Source: CAZIOH01 sp964540815 (GTDB lineage Bacteria; Myxococcota_A; Polyangia; Fen-1088). From it: DNA of 64,000 nt. Positions 50,277-59,288 of this stretch are shown here, piece by piece (position 1 is the stretch's first letter; each line of letters starts with the position of its first letter). The stretch is taken from NCBI GenBank assembly GCA_964540815.1, contig CAZIOH010000001.1:168124-232123 (forward strand), in the 5' to 3' direction. The position numbers and the translations under genes are program-made. The notes beneath the pieces are model-generated. The model had not been told where the DNA came from and searched no databases. It saw only the letters and a list, made by a program, of their open reading frames with translations.

Positions 50277-51482
50277 ATGAGCACCGAGAAGAAACTGTTC
50301 GTCGAGGATCTGCAGACCGAAGGCAAGCGCGTCATCGTGCGCGTGGATTTCAACGTGCCCCTCAAGGATGGCAAGGTCGAGAGCGACAAGCGGCTTCGCG
50401 AGTCGCTCCCGACCATCGCGTACCTGCGCAAGAAGGGCGCCAAGGTGATCTTGATGTCGCACCTCGGGCGCCCGGATGGTAAGCGCGTGCCCGACATGAG
50501 CCTGCGCCCGGTGGCGGATGCCCTCGGGGTGCTGCTCGGGGCCAAGGTGGCGTTCGCGGAGGATTGCGTGGGGCCGTCGGCCGAGCAGGCCGTCGCGGCC
50601 CTGAAGCCCGGCGACGTGTTGTTGCTCGAGAACCTGCGCTTCCACCCCGAGGAGGAGGAGAACGACCCCGGCTTCGCCAAGCAGCTGGCCGCCCTGGCCG
50701 ACGTCTACGTGAACGACGCCTTCGGCAGCGCCCACCGCGCGCACGCTTCGACCGAGGGCATCACCCGGTTCGTGTCGCAGGCGGCCGCCGGCTACCTGAT
50801 GAAGAAGGAGCTCGACTACCTCGGCGAGGCGCTGACCAGCCCGCGCCGCCCGTTCGTCGCGATCATCGGCGGCTCCAAGGTCTCGAGCAAGATCGACGTG
50901 ATCAAGCATCTGCTGCCCCAGGTCGACAAGCTGCTGATCGGCGGCGGCATGACCTACACCTTCCTGAAGGCGCAGGGCTTCGAGATCGGCAAGTCCATCT
51001 GCGAGAACGACAAGCTGGATCTGGCGCGCAGCATCCTCGCCGAGGCAGGCCCGAAGCTGGTGCTCGGCACCGACTTCGTGGTCACCGACAAGCTCGACTT
51101 CAAGGCGCGCACGGTCGGGAACCTGCGGACGGTGAACAAGGACGCCATCCCGGCCGACTGGGAGGGGGTGGATTCGGGGCCCGAGACCGTCGCCGAGTTC
51201 ACCAAGATCATCCTCGGGGCCAAGACCGTCGTCTGGAACGGCCCGGTGGGGGTGTTCGAGATCGACGCCACCGCCAAGGGGACCATCGCCGTGGCGCAAG
51301 CCCTGGCCCAGGCGACGGCGGCCGGGGCGACCACCATCATCGGCGGCGGCGACTCCGCCTCGGCGGTGAAGAAGGCCGGGGTGGCCAGCAAGGTCTCGCA
51401 CGTCTCGACCGGGGGTGGGGCCTCGCTCGAGTTCCTCGAGGGCAAGATCTTGCCCGGCGTCGCCGCGCTGACCAACCGGTAG
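50277..51482 (+). CDS. pgk: Phosphoglycerate kinase
   Basis: A 401-residue enzyme of glycolysis that transfers phosphate between 1,3-bisphosphoglycerate and ADP. The family motifs are present in order: RVIVRVDFNVPLKDGKVESD at the N-terminus, LMSHLGRPDG, FVSQAAAGYLMKKELDYLG, AIIGGSKVSSKIDVI and the nucleotide site IIGGGDSASAVKKAG near the end. Length is normal. The ATG at 50277 has no clear Shine-Dalgarno sequence, but the family alignment begins within ten residues of it. No neighbouring glycolytic gene is present. Confidence 0.98.
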   Translation: MSTEKKLFVEDLQTEGKRVIVRVDFNVPLKDGKVESDKRLRESLPTIAYLRKKGAKVILMSHLGRPDGKRVPDMSLRPVADALGVLLGAKVAFAEDCVGPSAEQAVAALKPGDVLLLENLRFHPEEEENDPGFAKQLAALADVYVNDAFGSAHRAHASTEGITRFVSQAAAGYLMKKELDYLGEALTSPRRPFVAIIGGSKVSSKIDVIKHLLPQVDKLLIGGGMTYTFLKAQGFEIGKSICENDKLDLARSILAEAGPKLVLGTDFVVTDKLDFKARTVGNLRTVNKDAIPADWEGVDSGPETVAEFTKIILGAKTVVWNGPVGVFEIDATAKGTIAVAQALAQATAAGATTIIGGGDSASAVKKAGVASKVSHVSTGGGASLEFLEGKILPGVAALTNR

Positions 51483-51535
51483 GGCCTGCAAGGAGCTTGC
51501 AAACAGCCTGCAAAGCCGGCCGACATGCGCGCGTC

Positions 51536-51961
51536 ATGACCAGGGAGCGTCGGGCCTTCTCCGTCTCGATCTTCTGCCGCCACGCGGGCGAGATCCTGCT
51601 CGTCCAGCACAGGCGCCTCGCCAGGTGGTTGCCGGTGGGTGGCGAGCTCGAGCCCGGGGAGACGCCGCTCGAGGCGGCGCGGCGTGAGCTCCTGGAGGAG
51701 ACCGGCCTCGTCGGGCGCTTCCCGGAGGGCCTGGGGGTGGATGGGACGCCCGCCGGCCTCATCGGCTACGAGGAGCACCCGGCGGGGAGCAAGGGCCTGC
51801 ACCTCAACTTCGCGTTCGTGGCCGACGTGCCGGGCCGCGTCCTCGTCCCGTGCGCCGAGTACACCGAGGTTCGCTGGGTCGACGACCCACGGGCGTTGCC
51901 CTGTCCGACCAACGTCGAGCAGCTGATTCGCCTGGCTCTGGCGGCCCCGCCCGCGGGGTGA
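51536..51961 (+). CDS. Nudix hydrolase
   Basis: A 141-residue Nudix protein. The box is complete as GGELEPGETPLEAARR then ELLEETGL (Gx5Ex7REUxEExGU), preceded by RRLARWLPVGGEL. It hydrolyses a nucleoside diphosphate linked to another group; the substrate (damaged nucleotide, NADH, ADP-sugar or other) cannot be told. It starts 54 bases after pgk in the same direction and may be cotranscribed. Short GCCTGCAA-type repeats lie between the two genes. Confidence 0.93.
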   Translation: MTRERRAFSVSIFCRHAGEILLVQHRRLARWLPVGGELEPGETPLEAARRELLEETGLVGRFPEGLGVDGTPAGLIGYEEHPAGSKGLHLNFAFVADVPGRVLVPCAEYTEVRWVDDPRALPCPTNVEQLIRLALAAPPAG

Positions 51962-52081
51962 CGGGAGCGTCCCGGTGGGCCGTGGTGAGCTCTCCCCACG
52001 CCCACGGATGAAGGTCGGCGGGCCCTTACGGCGACCGTGTGGATGATTGATTCCCCCGGGTGATGCCGCCAAGATGCCCGG

Positions 52082-53338
52082 ATGATCCGTCGGGTCGAGC
52101 AGCGAGCCGCGACGAACCTTGGCTGGCGCCTCGCGAGCGGGTTGGTCGGGCTCGTGACGGCAGCGGGTTGCGGCATGTTCTCCGACTCGGGTCAGCAGAA
52201 GTCTCCGGTGGTGGTCGTCACCCCCGGCGGCGGCGGGGCCGGAGGCGCCCCTGGCGGGGTCGGCGGAGCGGGCGGTCTCCCGAAGGTGCCGCTCCCGGTC
52301 TGTGGGAACGGGATCCTCGAGGAGGGCGAGGCCTGCGACGACGGCAACACCGATCCCGCCGACGGGTGCGGGCCCCTCTGCGTCCAGGAGTCCGGCTGGA
52401 CCTGCTCCGCGCCCGTCGCGAGCTCCGCCCCGGCGTCCGCATCCGTGTCGCCGTCGCCGTCCACCTGCACGGCCACCCACCCGAGCTGCGGGGGCGCCGT
52501 GCCGCTCGTCTGCCACGGCACCGACCCCGATTGCTGCGGCTCGGGCATGGTCCCGGGGGGGATCTTCCAGCGCGATGGCTTCCCGGATCCCCTGTACGCC
52601 GCCAGCGTGAGCGATTTCCGGCTGGACACCTACGAGGTCACAGTCGGGCGTTTCAGGGCGTTCATCGATGCTTACCCCGGCAGCAAGCCCGCGCCGCGCA
52701 CGGGACGCAACCCCAATGACTACATCGATCCGGGCTGGGACACCGCCTGGGACGCCCAGCTCCCGGTCGACCAGGCGGCCCTCATCGCGTCGCTCCAGTG
52801 CGACTCCGTCTACCCGACCTGGGGAAAAGGTGACGATCTGGCCCTGAACTGTGTCACCTGGTACGAGGCCCTGGCCTTCTGCATCTGGGACGGCGGGCGT
52901 CTCCCCACCTCCGCCGAGTGGAACTACGCCGCCGCGGGCGGAGCGGAGGGACGCATCTTCCCGTGGTCGAGCCCCCCGTCGGAGGACCACATCGACGCGC
53001 GTCACGCGGTCTATTCTCCCGCCGAGGGGGTTGCCCACGTCGGCTCGACCTCGCCGGATGGGGACGGAAAGTTCGGGCAGGCCGATCTCTCCGGGAACCT
53101 GTGGGAGTGGACCCAGGACTGGTATGCCCCCTACGATTCGGTCTGTCACGACTGCGCCAACCTCATCCCGAGCGTCGATCGCGTGACGCGCGGTGGGAGC
53201 TGGTACGACGATGCTTCTTACCAGGTGGCGGCGAGCATCGACACCTATCCCCCGGCGTTCCCGGTGAACTACGTCGGGTTTCGGTGCGCCCGATCGCCCC
53301 GGGCCGGCTCCGCCGCGACCAGCACGGCGCCAAGATAG
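52082..53338 (+). CDS. Lipoprotein with DUF4215 unit and SUMF1/FGE-like domain
   Basis: A 418-residue lipoprotein with LVTAAGC as the lipobox, one DUF4215-type repeat (CGNGILEEGEACDDGN), and a C-terminal SUMF1 domain. The domain has FRLDTYEVTVGRFRAFIDAY, LALNCVTWYEALAFCIWDG, GRLPTSAEWNYAAAGG, QADLSGNLWEWTQDW and RGGSWYDDASY, all typical of the formylglycine-generating-enzyme fold. The two active-site Cys of true FGE are not evident, so it is more likely a binding or structural module on the cell surface than a sulfatase activator. Confidence 0.88.
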   Translation: MIRRVEQRAATNLGWRLASGLVGLVTAAGCGMFSDSGQQKSPVVVVTPGGGGAGGAPGGVGGAGGLPKVPLPVCGNGILEEGEACDDGNTDPADGCGPLCVQESGWTCSAPVASSAPASASVSPSPSTCTATHPSCGGAVPLVCHGTDPDCCGSGMVPGGIFQRDGFPDPLYAASVSDFRLDTYEVTVGRFRAFIDAYPGSKPAPRTGRNPNDYIDPGWDTAWDAQLPVDQAALIASLQCDSVYPTWGKGDDLALNCVTWYEALAFCIWDGGRLPTSAEWNYAAAGGAEGRIFPWSSPPSEDHIDARHAVYSPAEGVAHVGSTSPDGDGKFGQADLSGNLWEWTQDWYAPYDSVCHDCANLIPSVDRVTRGGSWYDDASYQVAASIDTYPPAFPVNYVGFRCARSPRAGSAATSTAPR

Positions 53339-53442
53339 GCGGAGATAGGCGGAAACCACCCGAGCGGCGGCGGCATCCCACCACGCACACGTCGACGTCG
53401 ACGTCGCAGTCCGAGCCCGCAACCCGATCAAGGAGCCGTCAC

Positions 53443-54288
53443 ATGATTCTCGTTCTCGGAGCTACAGGGACCACCGGTGGCGAGGTCGCCCGGCAGCTGA
53501 TCGCGGCCGGCCACAAGCCGCGCATCCTGGTGCGAAGCCGCGCCAAGGCCCGCGCCTTCGAGGGCAAGGCGGAGATCGTCGAGGGCGATCTCGGTCACGC
53601 CGATGCGCTCGCCGCCGCGCTCGCGGGGGTGAAGAAGTTGTTCCTCGTCTCGGCGGGGCTCGACGGGCCGAAGCTCGAGGCCAGCGCCATCCAGCAGGCC
53701 GCCAAGGCCAAGGTCGAGCACATCGTGAAGCTGTCGGTGGTCACCGCGGATGATCCCCACCTGACGTTTGCGAAGTGGCACGCCCAGTCCGAGAAGCACC
53801 TGGTCGAGTCGGGAGTCCCGTGGACCATGCTTCGCCCCGGAAACTTCATGACCAACGCGCTCGGGTGGACAGATACCATCAAGTCCCAGGGCGCCTTCTA
53901 TCAGCCGACCGGCACCGGAAAGTGGGCCGCGATCGATCCGGTGGACATCGGCGCGGTGGCGGTCAAGGCACTGACCAGCCCCGGATTCGCCGGCAAGGCG
54001 TTCACGCTCACCGGCCCCGAATCCCTCGACGGCGCCGGTTATGCGGCGATCCTCTCGAAGGTGACCGGCAAGAAGATCGCGTTCGTGGACGTGCCGCCTG
54101 AGGCGGCCCGCGACGGCATGTTGAAGGCCGGGCTTCCCGCCCTGTACGTCGACGCGCTCCTCGATCTGCTGGCGGTCATGAAGGCCGGGTACACCGACAT
54201 GGTGGCGGACGGCGTGCAGCAGGCGCTCGGACGCAAGCCGGGATCATTCGAGGACTGGGCCCGGCGGCACGTCGCCGCCTTCACCTAG
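53443..54288 (+). CDS. NmrA-type NAD(P)-binding oxidoreductase
   Basis: A 281-residue atypical short-chain dehydrogenase. MILVLGATGTTGGEVARQL is the dinucleotide loop; LRPGNFMTNALGW replaces the usual YxxxK motif, as in NmrA, azoreductase-like and quinone-reductase-like proteins. AAGG-type ribosome binding site (AAGGAG) lies 8 bases before the ATG. It could reduce quinones or sense the NADP redox state. Its 3' end overlaps that of the opposite-strand acetyltransferase by 45 bases. Confidence 0.9.
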   Translation: MILVLGATGTTGGEVARQLIAAGHKPRILVRSRAKARAFEGKAEIVEGDLGHADALAAALAGVKKLFLVSAGLDGPKLEASAIQQAAKAKVEHIVKLSVVTADDPHLTFAKWHAQSEKHLVESGVPWTMLRPGNFMTNALGWTDTIKSQGAFYQPTGTGKWAAIDPVDIGAVAVKALTSPGFAGKAFTLTGPESLDGAGYAAILSKVTGKKIAFVDVPPEAARDGMLKAGLPALYVDALLDLLAVMKAGYTDMVADGVQQALGRKPGSFEDWARRHVAAFT

Positions 54289-54792
54289 GCCGCTGGAAGC
54301 CGCGCGATCCAGCTTCTTTTCGAGGAACAGCGCCACACCGGTTCCAGGGTCGAGCGTGTAGGAGGCGAATCCGAACGCGGCGTAGGCCCCGCGCGCCGCG
54401 CGATTGGCCGCCAGCACCTCGAGCGTCAACTTGCAGCACCCCCGGGCCAGGGCGGTCGCCTCGACCCGAGCGAGTAGCTGTCGTCCGATGCCCTGACGCC
54501 TGGCCGAGGCGTGCACGACGATGTCGTGGAGGTTGAGGAGGGGACGCGCGGCGAAGGTAGAGAAGCCGAGGAAAGCGTTGACCAGGCCGACCGGGGCCCC
54601 CGCGCGGACGGCCAGGAACCCGAGGTAGCCGGGCTGTTGACGGAGCCCGGGGACCAGGGCCGTCCGCACCGCCTCGGGGAGGGGCTGCCCCCCGCCCATC
54701 GGATCGCGGGCGTAGTGATCGAGCAGCTCCACGAGCGCGCGCGTCTGGCGGTCATCACTGAGGTCGATGGGCGAGATCTCGGTGGTCGACAT
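54244..54792 (-). CDS. GNAT family N-acetyltransferase
   Basis: A 182-residue GNAT enzyme. LLNLHDIVVHASARRQGIGR carries the acetyl-CoA pyrophosphate loop (RxxGIGR), and KLTLEVLAANRAARGAYAAF with GFASYTLD is the C-terminal strand pattern. It transfers an acetyl group from acetyl-CoA to an amine; the acceptor is not predictable. It is convergent with the NmrA-type gene and divergent from the propeller-phosphoesterase gene. Confidence 0.9.
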   Translation of the reverse strand: MSTTEISPIDLSDDRQTRALVELLDHYARDPMGGGQPLPEAVRTALVPGLRQQPGYLGFLAVRAGAPVGLVNAFLGFSTFAARPLLNLHDIVVHASARRQGIGRQLLARVEATALARGCCKLTLEVLAANRAARGAYAAFGFASYTLDPGTGVALFLEKKLDRAASSGLGEGGDVPPGPVLE

Positions 54793-54891
54793 GCGGCAGA
54801 GAATAGCCGCGATTGCCGTTGCCAAGAGTTTGGCGTTCTGTCGCGACGAACGTTCACCGCCTGCGATACGACCTTGCGCAGGAGGTGCGGG

Positions 54892-57800
54892 ATGAGAACG
54901 ATGCACATCACGTTGGTCGCTGGACTGGGCTCGGCCGGTCTTCTTCTGTGGTCCGGGTGCGTGCGGCAGCCGGACGATGCAAAGCCGCCGGCGCCGACGC
55001 CGACTGCCGTGGTGAGCGCAGCACTCTCGAGCAGCCAACCCGCGGCCCCGTCGGGCTTCCTGGCCTTTCACGCGCCCGCTGGCGTTCGACCCGCGGCCAG
55101 ATCCGCGACGGTCGACGGTCTGCCGGGCGCCATCCTGCCGAACGGACGGTTCGTCACGCCCGCCGGCACCGAGGTCAACGTCGGGGCGCCGAAGCCGTTC
55201 GGCCTCGCCGTTTCGCCCGACGGCAAGACCGTCGCCACGATCAACAGCGGAGCTTCGCGCTTCTCGGTGACGCTGGTGCGGCAGCTCGACACCGCGACCC
55301 CCGTCCCGACGCCCGTCTTCCTCGACTCGACCTTCATGGGCGTGGCGTTCTCGCCCGACGGCCAGCGCTTCTACGCCTCGGCCGGTGAGACCGGTAACCT
55401 CTGGATCGGCGATACCACCACCGGTCGGATCATCGGCTCCGTCAACCTGAATGGGCCCACGCACCCCCTCGGCAGTCCCCTCGACCCTGCGGCGGGTCCT
55501 TCCGTCCGCTTCAAGGGGGCGTTCCTCGGTAACCTGGCCCTGACGCACGATGGCCGCTACCTCTATGTCGTCGATCAGGGGAGCTTCTCGGTCCACGCCA
55601 TCGATACGACGCGGATTGCAACCGGCGTGGACGCCACGGGCGGGGTCGTCGAGCCGGACAACTTCGCGGCGGTCGTCGGCCACACCAAGGTCGGCCGCTA
55701 CCCGTTCGGGATCACCATCTCCCCCGACCAGCGCACGCTCCTCGTGACCAACGTCGGCGTGTTCCAGTACGCCCACCTCCGACCCGCGACACCGATCGGC
55801 GACAGCAACGCCGACTATCCGCTGTGCATCCCCGGCGCGGGTTATCCCGATGAAACGGAGGCGGCCAGGACCATCAAGATCAAGAAGATCGATGCCACCA
55901 CCATCAGCGGTCTGTCCCCCGCCTTGCGCGATCCCGAGGGCATTCGTTGTGGGTACATCCCGGCCGATGTCACCTACACCATCCCGGGCCTCGGCAGCCC
56001 CAACGCTCCCGAGGCGTCGTCGGTGTACGTGCTGGATCTCGCGACACCCGCCCAGCCAGCGTTGCGAACGATCGTCAAGACCGGCCGCGCCGTGGGTGAG
56101 CCCGACGAGGGCCTCCGCGCGTACGCGGGGAGCCATCCCAACGCCGTGGTCGCCGGCGGTGGATACGTCTACGTGTCGAATGGAAACAACGACACGATCT
56201 CGGTCCTCGACCGGCGCGCCGAGCGGGTCGTCGACGAGATCCCCCTGGCGGTCCTGCCCGGCGCCGACCGCAAGCTCAAAGGCGTCGAGCCCGTTTCGCT
56301 GGCGCTCTCGCCGGACCATCGATTCTTGTACGTGGCGGAGGCGGGCCTCAACGCCGTCGGGGTGATCTCGCTGGGCAGCGATCGGCATGTCATCGGCCAC
56401 ATCCCGACGGGCTGGTGGCCGAGCAGCGTCAAGGTCAGCGACGACGGGGCGACGATCTTCGTCGCGAGCGCCAAGGGTCGTGGCGCGGGGCCGACGCTCG
56501 ACGACCAGTCCCCCAAGCACAGCGTCTTCGGGACGCTCAACGTCATCCGTCTGCCGCACGCGCCGTCGGGGTTCCACCAGTGGACCGAGCAGGTGATGCG
56601 AAACAACGGCTTCGCCCCGCGAGATGGGGACCAGGACCCGGAACACGACCGCCAGGCCAAGCACGACGATGATGGCGACGCCGACGACCATCGCGACGGC
56701 GATCCTGACGATCGGGACCACGCCCGCCAGGCCCGAGGTGAGGACGCGGACCGTAGCCCGATTCCAGATCGGCCCGGGGTCGCCAGCCAGCAGATCAAGC
56801 ACGTCATCTTCATCAACAAGGAGAACGCCACCCACGATCTCCTGCTCGGCGACGTGACGGTGACGCGACGAGGGGTCCCGGTGGACGGCGATCCATCCTT
56901 CTCGCTCGGACCGGCGGCGACCCCCAATCACCACGAGCTCGCCCTGCGCTACGCGTTCGGCGACAACTTCTTCCTCGAGCCCACGGTGTCCTCGGACGGA
57001 CACCGCTGGTTGACCAACACCTACACCTCGGAGAACGAAGAGACGCACTGGCCCGCCTCGTACGGGGGTCGCAAGAACGACTCGGGCGACAACCCGGAGG
57101 TGATCGCCAGCTACCCCGGGCGCATCGGCTTCACGGACGCGAACAGCTCGCCCGAACCCAACGACCTCAACGAGCACGGCGGGATCTACGCGCACCTGCT
57201 GCGGAACGGGCTCGACTTCGTCAACTTCGGCAATGGCTACGAGTTCGCGCTGGTCGACGAGGACGGCGGGACCGAGGCCACCGGTATCCGCGAGCACGCC
57301 AACGTGCCCATGGAGAAGATCGTTCGCGATCGGACCGATCACCTGTTTCCGGAGTTCAACACCCACATCCCCGATGCGCCGCTTCCGGAGCAGCCGGATC
57401 GGTTCAGTCGCTTCGGCCGGTTCAAGCAGATCTTCGACGCGCACTACGTCGATCGCGACGCCGACGCGTGCAAGCTCCCGGCCTACGTGGATCTCTACTA
57501 CCCCAACGATCACGGCGGGGGGGCCAACGACATCCATCCGACGGGGCCGGCCTGGGACTTCACGCGGTACGTGCAAGACAACGACGCCGCAGTGGGACGG
57601 ACCGTCGAGCTCATCTCCAAGAGCCCGTGCTGGAAGAGCACGGTGATCTTCGTGGTCGAGGACGACACGCAGAATGGTCTCGACCACGTCGACGGCTACC
57701 GATCGCTCTTTCTGGCGATCTCGCCCTGGGTCAAGCGCGAGCACGTGACGAAGCAGCACATCAGCCTGGCGTCGATCTTCAAGACGGTGGACGTGATCTT

Positions 57801-58122
57801 CGGGATCCCCCCGCTCAATCAGTACGACGCGGCGGCCACCGACCTGCGGGAGCTGTTCACGAAGCGGCCCGACTTCCGCCCCTATGACTTCGTGCAACCG
57901 ACGTACGTGGCGCAGGCCAAGGCGAGCTGGAAGCGCCTCACTCGCGGCATCGACTTCTCGCATCCGGACCGGGACGAAGTCGCCCTGCGCCAGGCGATCG
58001 AGAGGTCCGAGGGCCTGCCGCGTCGAAACCACGCGCGGCGGTCGCGAACCCTGACCGAGCGCGCCATCAGCCCGCGGCCCGTCGTCCTCGCGTCCCGGAC
58101 GCCCGGACCGTCCTCCGAATAG
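54892..58122 (+). CDS. YVTN beta-propeller fused to phosphoesterase domain
   Basis: A 1076-residue exported protein. A lipobox-like LLLWSGC follows the signal core. Residues 90-560 form a YVTN-type propeller with GLAVSPDGKTVATINSG, LALTHDGRYLYVVDQG, YVSNGNNDTISVLDRR and LALSPDHRFLYVAEAG. Residues 620-1040 are a phosphoesterase domain of the alkaline-phosphatase/phospholipase C type: IKHVIFINKENATHDLLLGD, FFLEPTVSSDGHRW and FVVEDDTQNGLDHVDGYRS carry metal-site residues. An Asp/His/Arg-rich segment (about 576-622) joins them. AGGAGG lies 7 bases before the ATG. Activity on phosphate esters or lipids is inferred. Confidence 0.88.
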   Translation: MRTMHITLVAGLGSAGLLLWSGCVRQPDDAKPPAPTPTAVVSAALSSSQPAAPSGFLAFHAPAGVRPAARSATVDGLPGAILPNGRFVTPAGTEVNVGAPKPFGLAVSPDGKTVATINSGASRFSVTLVRQLDTATPVPTPVFLDSTFMGVAFSPDGQRFYASAGETGNLWIGDTTTGRIIGSVNLNGPTHPLGSPLDPAAGPSVRFKGAFLGNLALTHDGRYLYVVDQGSFSVHAIDTTRIATGVDATGGVVEPDNFAAVVGHTKVGRYPFGITISPDQRTLLVTNVGVFQYAHLRPATPIGDSNADYPLCIPGAGYPDETEAARTIKIKKIDATTISGLSPALRDPEGIRCGYIPADVTYTIPGLGSPNAPEASSVYVLDLATPAQPALRTIVKTGRAVGEPDEGLRAYAGSHPNAVVAGGGYVYVSNGNNDTISVLDRRAERVVDEIPLAVLPGADRKLKGVEPVSLALSPDHRFLYVAEAGLNAVGVISLGSDRHVIGHIPTGWWPSSVKVSDDGATIFVASAKGRGAGPTLDDQSPKHSVFGTLNVIRLPHAPSGFHQWTEQVMRNNGFAPRDGDQDPEHDRQAKHDDDGDADDHRDGDPDDRDHARQARGEDADRSPIPDRPGVASQQIKHVIFINKENATHDLLLGDVTVTRRGVPVDGDPSFSLGPAATPNHHELALRYAFGDNFFLEPTVSSDGHRWLTNTYTSENEETHWPASYGGRKNDSGDNPEVIASYPGRIGFTDANSSPEPNDLNEHGGIYAHLLRNGLDFVNFGNGYEFALVDEDGGTEATGIREHANVPMEKIVRDRTDHLFPEFNTHIPDAPLPEQPDRFSRFGRFKQIFDAHYVDRDADACKLPAYVDLYYPNDHGGGANDIHPTGPAWDFTRYVQDNDAAVGRTVELISKSPCWKSTVIFVVEDDTQNGLDHVDGYRSLFLAISPWVKREHVTKQHISLASIFKTVDVIFGIPPLNQYDAAATDLRELFTKRPDFRPYDFVQPTYVAQAKASWKRLTRGIDFSHPDRDEVALRQAIERSEGLPRRNHARRSRTLTERAISPRPVVLASRTPGPSSE

Positions 58123-58554
58123 GGTGGGGGGGGCCGGGGAGGCGGCAGCAGCCGCAACCCGGGCCGTCCTGGCCGGACGGCGGTCGCGTCAGCCTGGACG
58201 CCGCTGCTGCCCGTGGCCGCTTCGGTCTTCGGCCGCGGAGTGGCGCCGCCCGCCCCCGTTGCCGGCGGTGGAGGCGCCCCCCACGCCCCCACCGCCGGCC
58301 ATCCCCACCGAACCACCCAAAGAGGCCGACACACCGCCCCCAACGCCCCCGAAGCTCGATCCGACAGATCCGTCGGCATGCGCCGCCGCTGGGTGCCGTA
58401 CCGGATCTCGCCATACTCTGGCCACGCCGCACAGTACCAGATTCGTCCTGGAGGGGGCAAATGCCGTGCGGTCGGGCCCGGGCCACGGCCCGAGGAGCGG
58501 CGGCTCCTCGGCCGCAAATCATTGTATATTCCAGGCCTGCTCGTGAGGACAGTC
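58123..58554. other. Intergenic stretch with Gly-rich antisense frame
   Basis: Between the propeller-phosphoesterase and the first DUF1566 gene are 432 bases. On the reverse strand a frame at about 58189-58425 reads Gly/Ser/Val repeats (GGVGGGVSASLGGSVGMAGG) like the linkers of local lipoproteins, but it lacks a signal peptide and a plausible domain, so it may be a remnant. An AT-rich patch at 58516-58530 contains TATATT, a possible -10 element for the next gene. Confidence 0.35.
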
Positions 58555-59262
58555 ATGGATTGGCTCGACCCAGGCGTGCGAGGTCGACGACGATGGCCGC
58601 GAGGGCTCGCCTTCGTCATCGCGTGCGCCGGCGCTTGCGTGCTCGAGGTCGGATGTGGAACGCACGACCCGGGGGGCGCCCCCTCGGTGGGCAGTGGCGC
58701 CGCCGGCGCAGGTGCCGCCGGCGGCGTGGGTGGAGGGAATCCGCGCCCCGGCTGTCTCGGGGCTGGCAGCTCGGCCTGTGCGCCGGGCCTCGTGTGTCAG
58801 CGCTCGGGCGCAGGAACCTGCGTGGATCCGAGCTGGGCCGAGTGGCCAATGCCGAACGCAGGCGTCGAGGTCGAGGCCGGCGCGCCGAATCCTCAGGCCT
58901 ACCAGGACAACGCGGACGGCACGGCAACCGACGTGGTCACCGGGCTCATGTGGCAGCAACTCGCCCCCATGGGCGAGTTCACCCAGGCGCAGGCCGCCGC
59001 GTACTGCGCCGGGCTCGGTCTCGCCGGTTACCACGACTGGCGACTCCCGCAGTCCATCGAGCTCGTGTCGATCGTCGACACCGGGACCTACAACCCGAGC
59101 ATCGACTCCACGGTGTTCCCTGGTACCTCGGCCGAGGGGTTCTACTGGTCATCCACGCCATACGTCGGGCTCCCGGACAACATGTGGGGCGTGTATTTCA
59201 ACAATGGCTACGCCGCTTACAACCCGTCCTGGTGGGCGAAATCCGTTCGGTGCGTCCGCTGA
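58555..59262 (+). CDS. DUF1566 (Lcl-type) lipoprotein
   Basis: A 235-residue lipoprotein with LEVGC as lipobox, a short Gly-rich linker, a Cys-rich stretch (GSSACAPGLVCQRSGAGTC) and a DUF1566 domain. The domain has TDVVTGLMWQQLAP, YHDWRLPQSIELVSIVD and FYWSSTPYVGLPDNMWGVYF and ends KSVRCVR, as in this family. The fold is C-type-lectin-like, so binding of a surface partner is likely. Start at 58555 fits a signal peptide. A related gene follows after 26 bases. Confidence 0.85.
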   Translation: MDWLDPGVRGRRRWPRGLAFVIACAGACVLEVGCGTHDPGGAPSVGSGAAGAGAAGGVGGGNPRPGCLGAGSSACAPGLVCQRSGAGTCVDPSWAEWPMPNAGVEVEAGAPNPQAYQDNADGTATDVVTGLMWQQLAPMGEFTQAQAAAYCAGLGLAGYHDWRLPQSIELVSIVDTGTYNPSIDSTVFPGTSAEGFYWSSTPYVGLPDNMWGVYFNNGYAAYNPSWWAKSVRCVR

Positions 59263-59288
59263 GAAGGGGAGAGAGAGGAGCCCTGGGC

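Noticed and set aside
45752..50482. About 1570-codon plus-strand open frame
   Set aside because: It lies antisense to the LamG and fibro-slime genes, which have signal peptides and recognisable domains; the frame has no domain pattern and reflects codon bias in GC-rich DNA.
52082..53338. True formylglycine-generating enzyme
   Set aside because: The FGE active-site Cys pair is not evident, no sulfatase gene is near, and the protein is a lipoprotein; it is called SUMF1-like only.
58189..58425. Gly-rich reverse frame as a lipoprotein gene
   Set aside because: It has no signal peptide, lipobox or domain, and the reverse frame continues without sense. It is mentioned only as a possible remnant.
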